The notes under the pieces are model-generated. The model was not told where the DNA came from. It saw nothing but the letters and a program-made list of their open reading frames with translations, and did not search any database. From the NCBI GenBank assembly GCA_902797925.1, contig CADBUT010000145.1:1-5982 (forward strand): a stretch of DNA of 5,982 nucleotides. The letters run 5' to 3'. The DNA comes from an uncultured Spirochaetaceae bacterium (GTDB lineage Bacteria > Spirochaetota > Spirochaetia > Treponematales > Treponemataceae). The position numbers and the translations under genes were made by a program. Shown one piece after another: positions 1-5,982 of this stretch. Every line of letters starts with the position of its first letter. Within the stretch, counting starts at the first letter, position 1.

Positions 1-1
1 C

Positions 2-1069
2 TTATCTAATCTTGAAGATGATGCCGACGACGGCGATTGTAATCAGGAGCTGTATAATCATAAATTTCAGCATAACTTGAGTCGGCGACCAGTTGTGGTT
101 TTTTCTCATGTGATCGTGCAGTGGAAACCTGATGTTTGTGAAAATCTTTATCTTGAAGAATCTGAGCAGTGCAACTTTCAAAAGCCCCATGCCGCCGTTC
201 ACCATTATTATAGAAGAAGTTGCAAGAATTAGGAACGGGTTGCCGCTTATCATAACCGCGCAGCCTATAAAAAAGCCGAGCGCACGGCTTCCGGCATCGC
301 CCATGAGGACTTTGCTCGGATAAGCGTTGTGCCACAAATAGCCCATGAGAACGCCGCAAAGCGAGAATGTGATGATTGCCCAAGAAGCACCGCCCGGCAT
401 CGTTGGAACGAGCAGATATTCAGCTATATCTTTATGCCCCAGAATGAAATAGAAGATTACGCCCATTGTGCCAAGCCCGATTAATACGAGCGTGCTTGAA
501 AGGCCGTCAACGCCGTCTGTGCAGTTCGTGGTGTTTATTGAAGCCCAGAGAAGTACCGTAGAAACCAGCGCAAAAACAACCGGATGCACCGCAATCTGTT
601 TTGAAGCGAATGGAAGCCAGAAAAGAATTTCCTGATTGATTCCGCCTTTGCGCAAAAACAGCATGGCCGCCGTTGCTGCAAGGCAAAGCAGAAGGTCGAG
701 CGCGGCCTTTCTGTATTCGCCCCAGCTTTTAATGCTTCTGTCGTCAAGAAAGCCTGTAAGCATTGTAAGCCACGTCAAAATTATGATAGCAACTTGCAAA
801 GCGTTCACCGGCGCGAACACAAGCGCGATTATCACGAAAAAGCTTATGAACACAACGCCTGCGCCGGTCGGCTTGCCTTTTGCGGCTTCGGCATGAATCG
901 TGAATTCTCTGCCGCGGTCGCATGGCAGCCATTTATAGAATTTTGGCAAAAGCAAGCTCGTAAGGAAAAATCCTGCATACAATGCAAGGCATATAAGCAC
1001 GGCGTTTGACTGCAAAAGCCGCGCAGGCCCGAAAATCGGAACAAGATATTGTGCAAGATTATAAAGCAT
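2..1069 (-). CDS. mraY: MraY-type phospho-N-acetylmuramoyl-pentapeptide transferase
   Basis: Integral membrane enzyme of the polyprenyl-phosphate phospho-sugar transferase superfamily. In MraY, UDP-MurNAc-pentapeptide is joined to undecaprenyl phosphate to give lipid I on the inner face of the cytoplasmic membrane. At 355 residues it is close to the usual MraY length (about 360), with roughly ten hydrophobic segments. Visible motifs are a Lys-Gly-Lys-Pro-Thr loop at 64-68 (MraY usually has GTPTMGG), Asp109-Asp110 for metal/substrate binding, TNCTDGVDGL at 181-190 (MraY NLTDGLDGL), and NAYPSKVLMGDAGS at 248-261 with catalytic-region Asp258. The C-terminal loop reads PLHDH at 316-320, where MraY normally has PIHHH. 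The ATG at 1069 follows a GGAGG ribosome site (1074-1078) with only 4 nt spacing; an upstream ATG at 1080 is out of frame and runs into a stop. The gene lies 84 bp downstream of purH on the same strand, not beside visible mur genes. A WecA/TagO-like paralogue is the alternative, but the P-x-H-x-H loop followed by a downstream Trp favours MraY. Confidence 0.8.
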   Translation of the reverse strand: MLYNLAQYLVPIFGPARLLQSNAVLICLALYAGFFLTSLLLPKFYKWLPCDRGREFTIHAEAAKGKPTGAGVVFISFFVIIALVFAPVNALQVAIIILTWLTMLTGFLDDRSIKSWGEYRKAALDLLLCLAATAAMLFLRKGGINQEILFWLPFASKQIAVHPVVFALVSTVLLWASINTTNCTDGVDGLSSTLVLIGLGTMGVIFYFILGHKDIAEYLLVPTMPGGASWAIITFSLCGVLMGYLWHNAYPSKVLMGDAGSRALGFFIGCAVMISGNPFLILATSSIIMVNGGMGLLKVALLRFFKIKIFTNIRFPLHDHMRKNHNWSPTQVMLKFMIIQLLITIAVVGIIFKIR

Positions 1070-1112
1070 TATGCCTCCATAGCGGCTTTTGCCGTTTTGT
1101 CAAAATATTCAG

Positions 1113-1141
1113 CAGCCCGAAAGCCGAAACATTTCAGGCTG
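1113..1141 (-). terminator. Intergenic hairpin between purH and mraY (possible weak terminator or attenuator)
   Basis: On the minus-strand transcript, starting 12 nt after the purH stop codon, CAGCCTGAAA pairs with TTTCGGGCTG. This makes a 10-bp stem with one G-U wobble around a 9-nt loop. The wobble is an A-C mismatch if read on the plus strand, so the structure suits the minus transcript. The bases that follow contain only ATATTTTG, not a clean run of U, so full intrinsic termination is doubtful. It may instead act as partial attenuation, an mRNA 3'-end stabiliser or a processing site between the two genes. Confidence 0.45.
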
Positions 1142-1153
1142 TTTCTGTATTAA

Positions 1154-2833
1154 TTAGTGCTTGAAGTGGCGTGTTCCGGTGAATACCATCGCGATGCCGT
1201 ACTTGTTGCAGGCATCGATGCATTCCTGGTCGCGGATTGAGCCGCCCGGTGTTACAATTGCCTTAATGCCGAATTCGTTTGCTTTTTCAACATTGTCTGC
1301 AAACGGGAAGAACGCATCGCTGATAAGCACTTCTGCATTGCCGATACCGAGCGCCTGTGTCTTTTCTTTGGCGCGCGTCAAAGCCTGTTCTGCTGCCCAG
1401 ATGCGGTTTGTCTGGCCGCAGCCGATGCCGTAAGCTGTTCTGTTCTTTACAACGAGAATCGCGTTTGACTTTGCGAACATGGCAACTGTCATGCCGAAAG
1501 CCATTTCGTCAATCTGAGCTTGTGTAGGCTTTGCTTTTGTAACGATATCCCACTTTTCAAAAAGCACGTTGTCGCGGTTCTGCACGAGAAGACCGCCTGC
1601 AACGCTCATGCATTCATAATCATCATCGGCTGAAATTTCAGCTGTTATGAGGCGCAGGTTCTTTTTGGCAGCAAAAACTTCCAGGGCATCGTCTGTAAAG
1701 CCAGGCGCAACGATAACTTCAAGGAAGCATTTAACCATTTCTTCGGCACAAGCCTTGTCGATGACTGCGCTGCAGCCTACGATACCGCCGAAAATTGAAA
1801 CCGGGTCGCAGTCGAATGTCTGCTTGTAGCTTTCAAGCGGTGTTGCGCCAAGCGATGCGCCGCACGGCGTGTTGTGCTTCAATGCGATTGTGAACACGCT
1901 GTTTGATGCGCCGGCAAAGCTTGCAGTAATCGGCTTGCCTTTCGGTGCGGCCTTGTTGCCGTCGGCATCTTTTCCGCAGATAATTCCGTCATATTCTGAA
2001 TAATCTGTGCCGTTTACAGGCGAAGCGTTCTTTACAAAGCGGTTGAAAGCGCAAACGCCTTTCCAAGCCACGTCAAGGTCGCGAATGTTGTTGTAAGAAA
2101 GCTCTTTGCCCTGAAGCTGCTTCATGCCGGCAAAAGCGCCTTTCTTGTCTGCCGTAACGTAAAGCGCGGCTTTCTGATGGCTGTTTTCGCCGTAGCGCAA
2201 AGACTGGCTCTTAACGAGCGGCATGTCGTAATATTGCGGCAGCTCTTCTTCAAGCATGAATCTTGAAACGGCTGCATCATAAGCTGATGTAAGGTTGAAT
2301 ACTTTTCCGGCAAGGCGGCGCTTGAAAGAAGCTTCTATCTTGCCAACGTCTTGATTTGTCTTGTCGAGATTTGCCTTAACTTCGGCATAATCAGCAGGGT
2401 CGGTAAGAACCAGAACGTCGTTGTGGTTTTTTGCAGCAGCTCTAAGCATTGTCGGGCCGCCGATGTCGATGAATTCGACAGTTTCTTCAAATGTAAGCCC
2501 TGCCTGAACTTTCTCAAAGAATGGGTACAAGTTTACGCAGACCAAATCGATTGGGGCTACGCCTAAATCGTTTATTGTTTTCATGTGCTGTTCGTTTGCA
2601 CGGATAGCAAGCAGACCTGCATGAATCATCGGGTGCAAAGTCTTTACGCGGCCGTCAAGACATTCCGGAAAGCCTGTGACAGAAGAAACATCTGTAACTG
2701 CAACACCGTTTTCTGCAAGATGCTTCTTAGTTCCTCCGGTTGAAAGAATCTCCCAGCCGTTCTTTTCAAGATACTGTGCCAAGTCGAGCACGCCGTCTTT
2801 GTAGAATACACTGATTAGAGCGCGTTTTTTCAT
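1154..2833 (-). CDS. purH: Bifunctional AICAR transformylase / IMP cyclohydrolase PurH
   Basis: Cytosolic enzyme of the last two steps of de novo purine synthesis: it formylates AICAR with 10-formyl-THF, then closes the ring to give IMP. The N-terminal IMP cyclohydrolase (MGS-like) domain covers about residues 1-200, with STGGT at 31-35, GRVKTLHP at 61-68, Tyr103, Asp123 and Lys135 matching known active-site positions. The AICAR transformylase domain follows: LRYGENSHQ at 212-220, Lys319-His320 of the KHNTPCG motif, DCDPVSIFGG at 341-350, KSNAI at 455-459, GCGQTNR at 471-477, SDAFFPFADN at 505-514 and a canonical end TGTRHFKH. At 559 residues it is longer than usual (about 510-530) because of an extra segment at about 268-312, before the KH motif. 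The ATG at 2833 has an AGGA ribosome site (2843-2846) 9 nt upstream. It is divergent from the DJ-1 gene and upstream of mraY. No purine riboswitch fits the short leader. Confidence 0.97.
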   Translation of the reverse strand: MKKRALISVFYKDGVLDLAQYLEKNGWEILSTGGTKKHLAENGVAVTDVSSVTGFPECLDGRVKTLHPMIHAGLLAIRANEQHMKTINDLGVAPIDLVCVNLYPFFEKVQAGLTFEETVEFIDIGGPTMLRAAAKNHNDVLVLTDPADYAEVKANLDKTNQDVGKIEASFKRRLAGKVFNLTSAYDAAVSRFMLEEELPQYYDMPLVKSQSLRYGENSHQKAALYVTADKKGAFAGMKQLQGKELSYNNIRDLDVAWKGVCAFNRFVKNASPVNGTDYSEYDGIICGKDADGNKAAPKGKPITASFAGASNSVFTIALKHNTPCGASLGATPLESYKQTFDCDPVSIFGGIVGCSAVIDKACAEEMVKCFLEVIVAPGFTDDALEVFAAKKNLRLITAEISADDDYECMSVAGGLLVQNRDNVLFEKWDIVTKAKPTQAQIDEMAFGMTVAMFAKSNAILVVKNRTAYGIGCGQTNRIWAAEQALTRAKEKTQALGIGNAEVLISDAFFPFADNVEKANEFGIKAIVTPGGSIRDQECIDACNKYGIAMVFTGTRHFKH

Positions 2834-2867
2834 TTGATTTGTTCCTGTTTGTTGTATTTTTGTGCAA

Positions 2868-2896
2868 ATGTTACCATATATTGCATTGTTTGTGAA
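2868..2896 (-). promoter_or_regulatory. Sigma70-type promoter of purH
   Basis: Reading on the minus strand, TTCACA (2891-2896, 5 of 6 to TTGACA) is separated by exactly 17 bp from TAACAT (2868-2873, 4 of 6 to TATAAT). TAACAT is preceded by TGG, giving an extended -10. Transcription would start near 2861, leaving a leader of about 28 nt with the AGGA ribosome site. A leader this short leaves no room for a riboswitch aptamer if this is the main promoter. Confidence 0.6.
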
Positions 2897-2951
2897 GCTT
2901 TTAACAGAAAGCGCATCGTTTTCATCAGCTTAAAAAAAATGAATGAAACGC

Positions 2952-2973
2952 CTGAAATGTGCTATAATTTCAG
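2952..2973 (+). promoter_or_regulatory. Extended -10 promoter of the DJ-1 gene lying inside a 7-bp dyad
   Basis: TGCTATAAT at 2960-2968 is a perfect extended -10 element. The base string 17 bp upstream (2940-2945, TGAATG) is a poor -35, so activity would rest on the extended -10. The -10 is framed by a perfect inverted repeat, CTGAAAT (2952-2958) and ATTTCAG (2967-2973), with an 8-bp spacer. Transcription would start at about 2975, so the dyad lies in the DNA and is not in the transcript; it is placed where a repressor operator would act. Confidence 0.55.
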
Positions 2974-3007
2974 CGGAAAATTCAATTTTTGAAGGTTGGA
3001 GATAAAA

Positions 3008-3592
3008 ATGAAAGCGATTGTATTTTTGGCAGACGGCTTTGAAGAAGTTGAGGCTTTGACACCTGTTGATTATTTGCGCCGCGCAGGTGTTGAAGTAACT
3101 GTTGCAGGCGTTTCTAAAAAAGAAATAACCGGCTCGCACGGCATAAAAGTCTGCACCGATGCGGTTGCGTCAGAATCTCTTTTGAGCGAAAAATTTGACG
3201 CACTTATTGCGCCGGGCGGAATGCTGGGCTCTTCAAACCTTGCAGCTTCGCCGGTAGTTGAAAAGCTCTTTAAAGACGGCGAAAACCGCGGCGCAGTTGT
3301 TGCCGCTATTTGTGCCGCGCCTGTTGTGGTGCTTGCAAAAGCGGGGCTGCTGAAAAACCGCCGCTACACATGCTACCCGACAATGGAAAACGACTTGGAA
3401 AAATTTGCAGGCAGCAGCTATAAGGCTTTGACTGAAGGCGCGGTTCACTTAGAAGAGCGCGTTGTTGTTGACGGCAACTTGGTTACGGCAAGAGGGGCGG
3501 GCGTTGCAGAAGAATTTGCGCTTGCATTGGTTGAAAAGCTTGCAGGCAAAGCCGCCCGCGACAATCTGCACAAAGGCATCGTCGCAAGATAA
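3008..3592 (+). CDS. DJ-1/PfpI family protein (YajL/ThiJ-like)
   Basis: A 194-residue protein covering the whole DJ-1 Rossmann-like fold. The conserved Glu of the ADGFEEVEA segment is Glu15 (equivalent to human DJ-1 Glu18). The nucleophile-elbow cysteine is Cys102 in AAICAAP. TCYP at 121-124 replaces the THP segment of human DJ-1, as in bacterial YajL-type members. The signature TARGAGVAEEFALALVEKLAG at 160-180 closely parallels the DJ-1 C-terminal region. Family members are reported as redox-responsive chaperones, glyoxalase III or deglycase-type enzymes; which applies here cannot be read from sequence. The protein has no signal peptide, so it is cytosolic. ATG 3008 is chosen over an in-frame TTG at 2996 because a GGAG ribosome site (2998-3001) lies 6 nt before it and would be inside the longer reading. 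It is divergent from purH and convergent with the phosphatase gene, whose stop is 33 bp away; no clear terminator is seen in that gap (3593-3625). Confidence 0.92.
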   Translation: MKAIVFLADGFEEVEALTPVDYLRRAGVEVTVAGVSKKEITGSHGIKVCTDAVASESLLSEKFDALIAPGGMLGSSNLAASPVVEKLFKDGENRGAVVAAICAAPVVVLAKAGLLKNRRYTCYPTMENDLEKFAGSSYKALTEGAVHLEERVVVDGNLVTARGAGVAEEFALALVEKLAGKAARDNLHKGIVAR

Positions 3593-3625
3593 AGCTTAGT
3601 CCGTGCTTCGGCTCCGCGGCTGTGC

Positions 3626-5791
3626 TCATTCGTCAACTTCTTCTAACTCTTCGAGTTCTTCAAGTTCCTCGGGTTCGTCTGCTTCTTCAAGGTCAGCGGC
3701 ATCTGCGGTTGAAGAGGCGCTTTGCTTCGGAAAGTTTTTGTAGACTTTTTCAGATTTTGCGCTGCGTTTAAGAACGATTATCGTAACATCGTCTTTAAGC
3801 GGTGCGTCATCAACAAAAATCATAAAGTCTCTCAAGACAGAAGCAAGCTTCTTTTCTGCGCTGCCTGATTCGGCATGTGCAAAGCTGTATTTCAGGCGGT
3901 TAAGTCCATAGTCCTGACCTGAAAGATTCTGTGCTTCAGTAATTCCGTCTGTATAGAAGAGAAGACTGTCATTTTCGTTCATACCGAATTCAACTGTCTG
4001 AAAATGAACATCAAGCCCTGCAATGCCAATCATTCCGCACTGAAGTTTTGATCTTTCAGGTGTAATTGCAATAGCTGTGTCTGTACCGGTTCTGTGCAAA
4101 AGTGGCGGCGGATTGCCTGCATTTACAAGCTCAAGCATTCCGCCCTGACCGGCAATGTCACTCATTCGAATCATTGCACCTGTAAGATAGTTTTCAATGC
4201 TTCCTTTTGCATGGATAATATTGTCATTTATTTTGACCATGATATCATTCATGTGTTTCTTTATATTGTCTCTGTATGTGTTGAAAATAATGTTCTTGGC
4301 AAGCATTGTTACAAGACCTGCTGCAATACCATGCCCTGAAACATCAAAAAGTCCAAGACCTGACAGCTTGTCGTCAAATATGTAGAAATCGTACAAATCG
4401 CCCGAAACTCCGGAAAGCGGCTTAAAATAAACAGCGATTTCCCAGCCGTTTTTAACAGACACTTCCTGCGGATAAAAGCTCCTCTGAACATGAGTTGCAA
4501 GATCCATGTCTCTGACTGTCTGATTATGCTCAAATTCAAGTTTTTTATTTGCTTCGGCAAGCTCTTTTGTTCGTTGATTTACTTCAATCTCAAGTTTTTC
4601 TGAAAGGAATTCAGCCTGCCGGCGTGCCTGTGTATAACGCTCTGCAAGAATAAGCAGAAATGCTATGATTGAAGCCTGCCAGCCATAAATTGTGAAAAAC
4701 GGCATTGTAGTCATTACAAAAACAACATGAACAAACAAGTCGATAAAAACGCAGATTATAACAGGTGCAAAACCTATCAGCAGCAGAATAACTTCATTGC
4801 GTTTTTCAATGAGAGCCTGTATTACAGACCATATTCCAAAGCTAAGCTGAAAAAACGCAAAGCCGAAAATTACCGGAAGCAGCAGTGAGAATGTTCTTAA
4901 ATCCTGCAAAGTGACTGTGTTAATCAGTGCTGCTGCAAGCAGTGCAATTCTTACAACCTTTACATAAATTGAATCCTCAAATTTTAAGAAAATTCTTATG
5001 AATGATGTAGCCAGGTAAACATCAATAAAGGCTGCAATACCCATTGTCAGTTTCCTGAATGATAAGAGTGTTCCTACTCCAACTAGCCAAGGCAGTTCGC
5101 TGATGCAGAACGGAAAGAGATAAACTGAAGAAACAAAACACATGAGCGAATAGTACAGATATTCTTTTTCTGTGGTGCGGCGTATAAACAGGAAAAGATA
5201 GAAAAAACCTATAAGGATAATTGCATCCGAAAAGACCAGATTCATGGTTGAGTGCGTGTAAGAGAACTTACGGGCAGTTATGTACACGTCGTCATAAAGC
5301 CCGATAAACGGCATACCGCGAATGTTGCCGCCGCCGTTGCACCAAACTTTTATGATAAGCTCATTTGTGCCTGTCATGCGCAGGCAGGATTGCGGAATGT
5401 GGAAATAAGAAGCGCCTGTTCCCTGTGAAAATTCATTAGGGGGAAAACGTCCGCAGTTACCGATTTCAACTCCGTTTATAAGAATTGAACATGCAATTTC
5501 AACGTTTCCGATATACAGGCCAAGTTCTTTATCCTGCAAATCGGCAGGAACTGTAAAAAAGTTTTGAAGCCAGACATAGCCCTTCCGTTCTGGAACAAGC
5601 TTTGAGATATTGTGTAATGTAGTTGTCGATACGGGAATAAAGTTTATATTTTGGAAATAAGGTGCTGCCCAAGCCCATCCGTCTTCAAAGGTAATGTATT
5701 CAGAAGCCTTTTTAGAACAGCTTAAGAAAAGAACAGGGCATACAAAGAGTAGAATTATTATTTTTTGTGCAGCATTCCGCCGGTTGAACAT
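3626..5791 (-). CDS. Membrane sensor with 7TM region and SpoIIE/RsbU-type PP2C phosphatase
   Basis: A 721-residue signalling protein, probably a serine/threonine phosphatase that resets an anti-sigma-factor antagonist in response to an extracytoplasmic ligand. Domains in order: a hydrophobic N-terminus ending LFLSC (Cys25), compatible with a relaxed spirochaetal lipobox; a beta-rich GH2-like or 7TMR-DISM-type ligand domain at about 35-170, with ILINGVEIGNCGRFPP and a GGGNIRGMPF loop; about seven transmembrane helices at 185-383; a coiled coil at about 384-425; and a PP2C domain at about 430-675. Its metal-binding motifs are intact: SGDLYD (Asp465), DVSGHG (Asp483), NAGNPPP at 557-563, YTDG (Asp615) and DD at 667-668. 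A linker at 677-700 leads to an acidic tail of seven tripeptides. ATG 5791 is preceded by an AAAAGGAAA ribosome site and by an in-frame TAA further upstream, so the start is well supported. No sigma, anti-sigma or STAS gene adjoins it here. It is transcribed divergently from the gene at 5939. Confidence 0.92.
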   Translation of the reverse strand: MFNRRNAAQKIIILLFVCPVLFLSCSKKASEYITFEDGWAWAAPYFQNINFIPVSTTTLHNISKLVPERKGYVWLQNFFTVPADLQDKELGLYIGNVEIACSILINGVEIGNCGRFPPNEFSQGTGASYFHIPQSCLRMTGTNELIIKVWCNGGGNIRGMPFIGLYDDVYITARKFSYTHSTMNLVFSDAIILIGFFYLFLFIRRTTEKEYLYYSLMCFVSSVYLFPFCISELPWLVGVGTLLSFRKLTMGIAAFIDVYLATSFIRIFLKFEDSIYVKVVRIALLAAALINTVTLQDLRTFSLLLPVIFGFAFFQLSFGIWSVIQALIEKRNEVILLLIGFAPVIICVFIDLFVHVVFVMTTMPFFTIYGWQASIIAFLLILAERYTQARRQAEFLSEKLEIEVNQRTKELAEANKKLEFEHNQTVRDMDLATHVQRSFYPQEVSVKNGWEIAVYFKPLSGVSGDLYDFYIFDDKLSGLGLFDVSGHGIAAGLVTMLAKNIIFNTYRDNIKKHMNDIMVKINDNIIHAKGSIENYLTGAMIRMSDIAGQGGMLELVNAGNPPPLLHRTGTDTAIAITPERSKLQCGMIGIAGLDVHFQTVEFGMNENDSLLFYTDGITEAQNLSGQDYGLNRLKYSFAHAESGSAEKKLASVLRDFMIFVDDAPLKDDVTIIVLKRSAKSEKVYKNFPKQSASSTADAADLEEADEPEELEELEELEEVDE
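3629..3691 (-). repeat. Seven 9-bp degenerate tandem repeats encoding an acidic tail
   Basis: The last 21 codons of the phosphatase gene split exactly into seven 9-bp units, each encoding x-[Glu/Asp]-Glu: LEE, ADE, PEE, LEE, LEE, LEE, VDE (residues 701-721). On the plus strand the units resemble TTCTTCAAG; two are identical (3656-3664 and 3683-3691) and the rest differ at one to four bases. The array runs up to the stop codon. It lies outside the PP2C fold and is probably a flexible acidic extension or a short helix. Confidence 0.8.
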
Positions 5792-5820
5792 ATGTTTCCT
5801 TTTGGATAAAGCTTAAAAGC

Positions 5821-5849
5821 ATTATACACGATAGTTTAGAAATTTTCGA
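5821..5849 (-). promoter_or_regulatory. Sigma70-type promoter of the 7TM phosphatase gene
   Basis: Reading on the minus strand, TCGAAA (5844-5849, 4 of 6 to TTGACA) is followed after 17 bp by a perfect TATAAT (5821-5826). Transcription would start near 5814, giving a leader of about 23 nt that carries the AAAAGGAAA ribosome site. Confidence 0.65.
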
Positions 5850-5877
5850 GATTTTTCTAAAAAAACGTTAAAATCTC
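5835..5877. promoter_or_regulatory. Overlapping inverted repeats between two divergent promoters (candidate operator)
   Basis: Two perfect 8-bp inverted repeats overlap here. TTTAGAAA (5835-5842) pairs with TTTCTAAA (5854-5861), spacer 11 bp, and is centred on the -35 element of the minus-strand phosphatase gene. GAGATTTT (5848-5855) pairs with AAAATCTC (5870-5877), spacer 14 bp, arm centres 22 bp apart; it ends just before the -35 of the plus-strand gene. The position suits a regulator acting on both promoters. The region is very AT-rich, so chance pairing is more likely than usual. Confidence 0.4.
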
Positions 5878-5880
5878 AAT

Positions 5881-5909
5881 TTGTTTTTACTTTATTTCTG
5901 TGTTAAAAT
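5881..5909 (+). promoter_or_regulatory. Sigma70-type promoter of the gene starting at 5939
   Basis: TTGTTT (5881-5886) and TAAAAT (5904-5909) are separated by 17 bp, and TGT just before TAAAAT gives an extended -10. Transcription would start near 5916, with a leader of about 23 nt containing an AAGGCGG ribosome site (5926-5932), one mismatch from AAGGAGG. Confidence 0.6.
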
Positions 5910-5938
5910 CATTTCCATTAATAAAAAGGCGGAAAAAT

Positions 5939-5982
5939 ATGGCAAAAGAATGGTTTGAAAAAGAAAAATTCTGGCTTGAATA
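5939..5982 (+). CDS. N-terminal fragment of an unfinished gene, possibly a SAM-dependent methyltransferase
   Basis: The frame is open from ATG 5939 to the window edge, encoding MAKEWFEKEKFWLE plus a partial codon. It has a good promoter and an AAGGCGG ribosome site 6 nt upstream, so a real start is likely. The aromatic-acidic pattern W-F-x-x-E-x-F-W resembles the first residues of a group of class I SAM-dependent methyltransferases seen in treponemes and clostridia. That is recall from very little sequence; the diagnostic SAM-binding glycine motif lies beyond the window. The gene continues to the right. Confidence 0.6.
   Translation, partial: MAKEWFEKEKFWLE

Noticed and set aside
1081..1098. 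CGGC-TTTT-GCCG followed by TTTT on the plus strand, resembling a small terminator
   Set aside because: The stem is only 4 bp and no plus-strand gene reads into it.
1076..1103. A perfect TTGACA (1098-1103, minus strand) that might be a promoter for mraY
   Set aside because: The only -10 at suitable spacing (TATGGA, 16 bp) is poor and overlaps the ribosome site, so the transcript would lose its translation signal.
2996..3007. An in-frame TTG start four codons upstream of the DJ-1 ATG
   Set aside because: The GGAG ribosome site lies over and just after this TTG and is correctly spaced for the ATG at 3008; the added residues are not part of the DJ-1 fold.
2834..3007. Purine riboswitch upstream of purH
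   Set aside because: The predicted leader is about 28 nt, and no paired three-way-junction layout is visible in the gap.
3593..3625. Possible bidirectional terminator between the convergent DJ-1 and phosphatase genes
   Set aside because: The GC-rich stretch contains only 3-4 bp pairings and no T-run on either strand; no convincing stem could be drawn.
4094..4385. Plus-strand open frames opposite the phosphatase gene
   Set aside because: They lie antisense to the conserved PP2C coding region, have no ribosome site or recognisable family, and look like shadows.

Overview
The window holds four complete genes, the first 44 bases of a fifth, and three short regulatory gaps. There are no tRNA, rRNA, CRISPR or mobile elements. 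The gene set suggests a spirochaete, most likely a gut or rumen Treponema-type organism. Three things point that way: a membrane-anchored 7TM-SpoIIE phosphatase with a loosely lipoprotein-like N-terminus, moderate GC with strong extended -10 promoters, and a de novo purine gene that the host-dependent pathogenic treponemes would not be expected to need. This assignment is inference; no marker gene is present.

Layout from left to right: (1) bases 2-1069, minus strand, an MraY-type polyprenyl-phosphate phospho-sugar transferase of peptidoglycan synthesis. (2) Bases 1154-2833, minus strand, purH, the bifunctional AICAR transformylase/IMP cyclohydrolase; it lies upstream of the mraY-like gene, with an 84-bp gap holding a hairpin. 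(3) Bases 2834-3007, a divergent intergenic region with a promoter for purH and an extended -10 promoter for the next gene, the latter embedded in a short dyad. (4) Bases 3008-3592, plus strand, a DJ-1/PfpI family protein. (5) Bases 3626-5791, minus strand and convergent with the DJ-1 gene, a 721-residue membrane sensor with an extracytoplasmic beta domain, a seven-helix membrane region, a coiled coil, a SpoIIE/RsbU-type PP2C phosphatase and an acidic repetitive tail. (6) Bases 5792-5938, a second divergent intergenic region with two well-formed back-to-back promoters and overlapping inverted repeats. (7) Base 5939 to the window end, plus strand, the start of a gene that may encode a SAM-dependent methyltransferase.

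The genes form no obvious single pathway. purH and mraY are probably co-transcribed, perhaps with attenuation at the hairpin. The phosphatase is likely the output of a signalling system whose anti-sigma-antagonist partner is not in the window. I see no strong case for a wholly new system. The most notable points are the altered His motif and loop of the MraY-like protein, the insertion in PurH, the (x-[ED]-E)7 tail of the phosphatase, and the dyads over the two divergent promoter regions.
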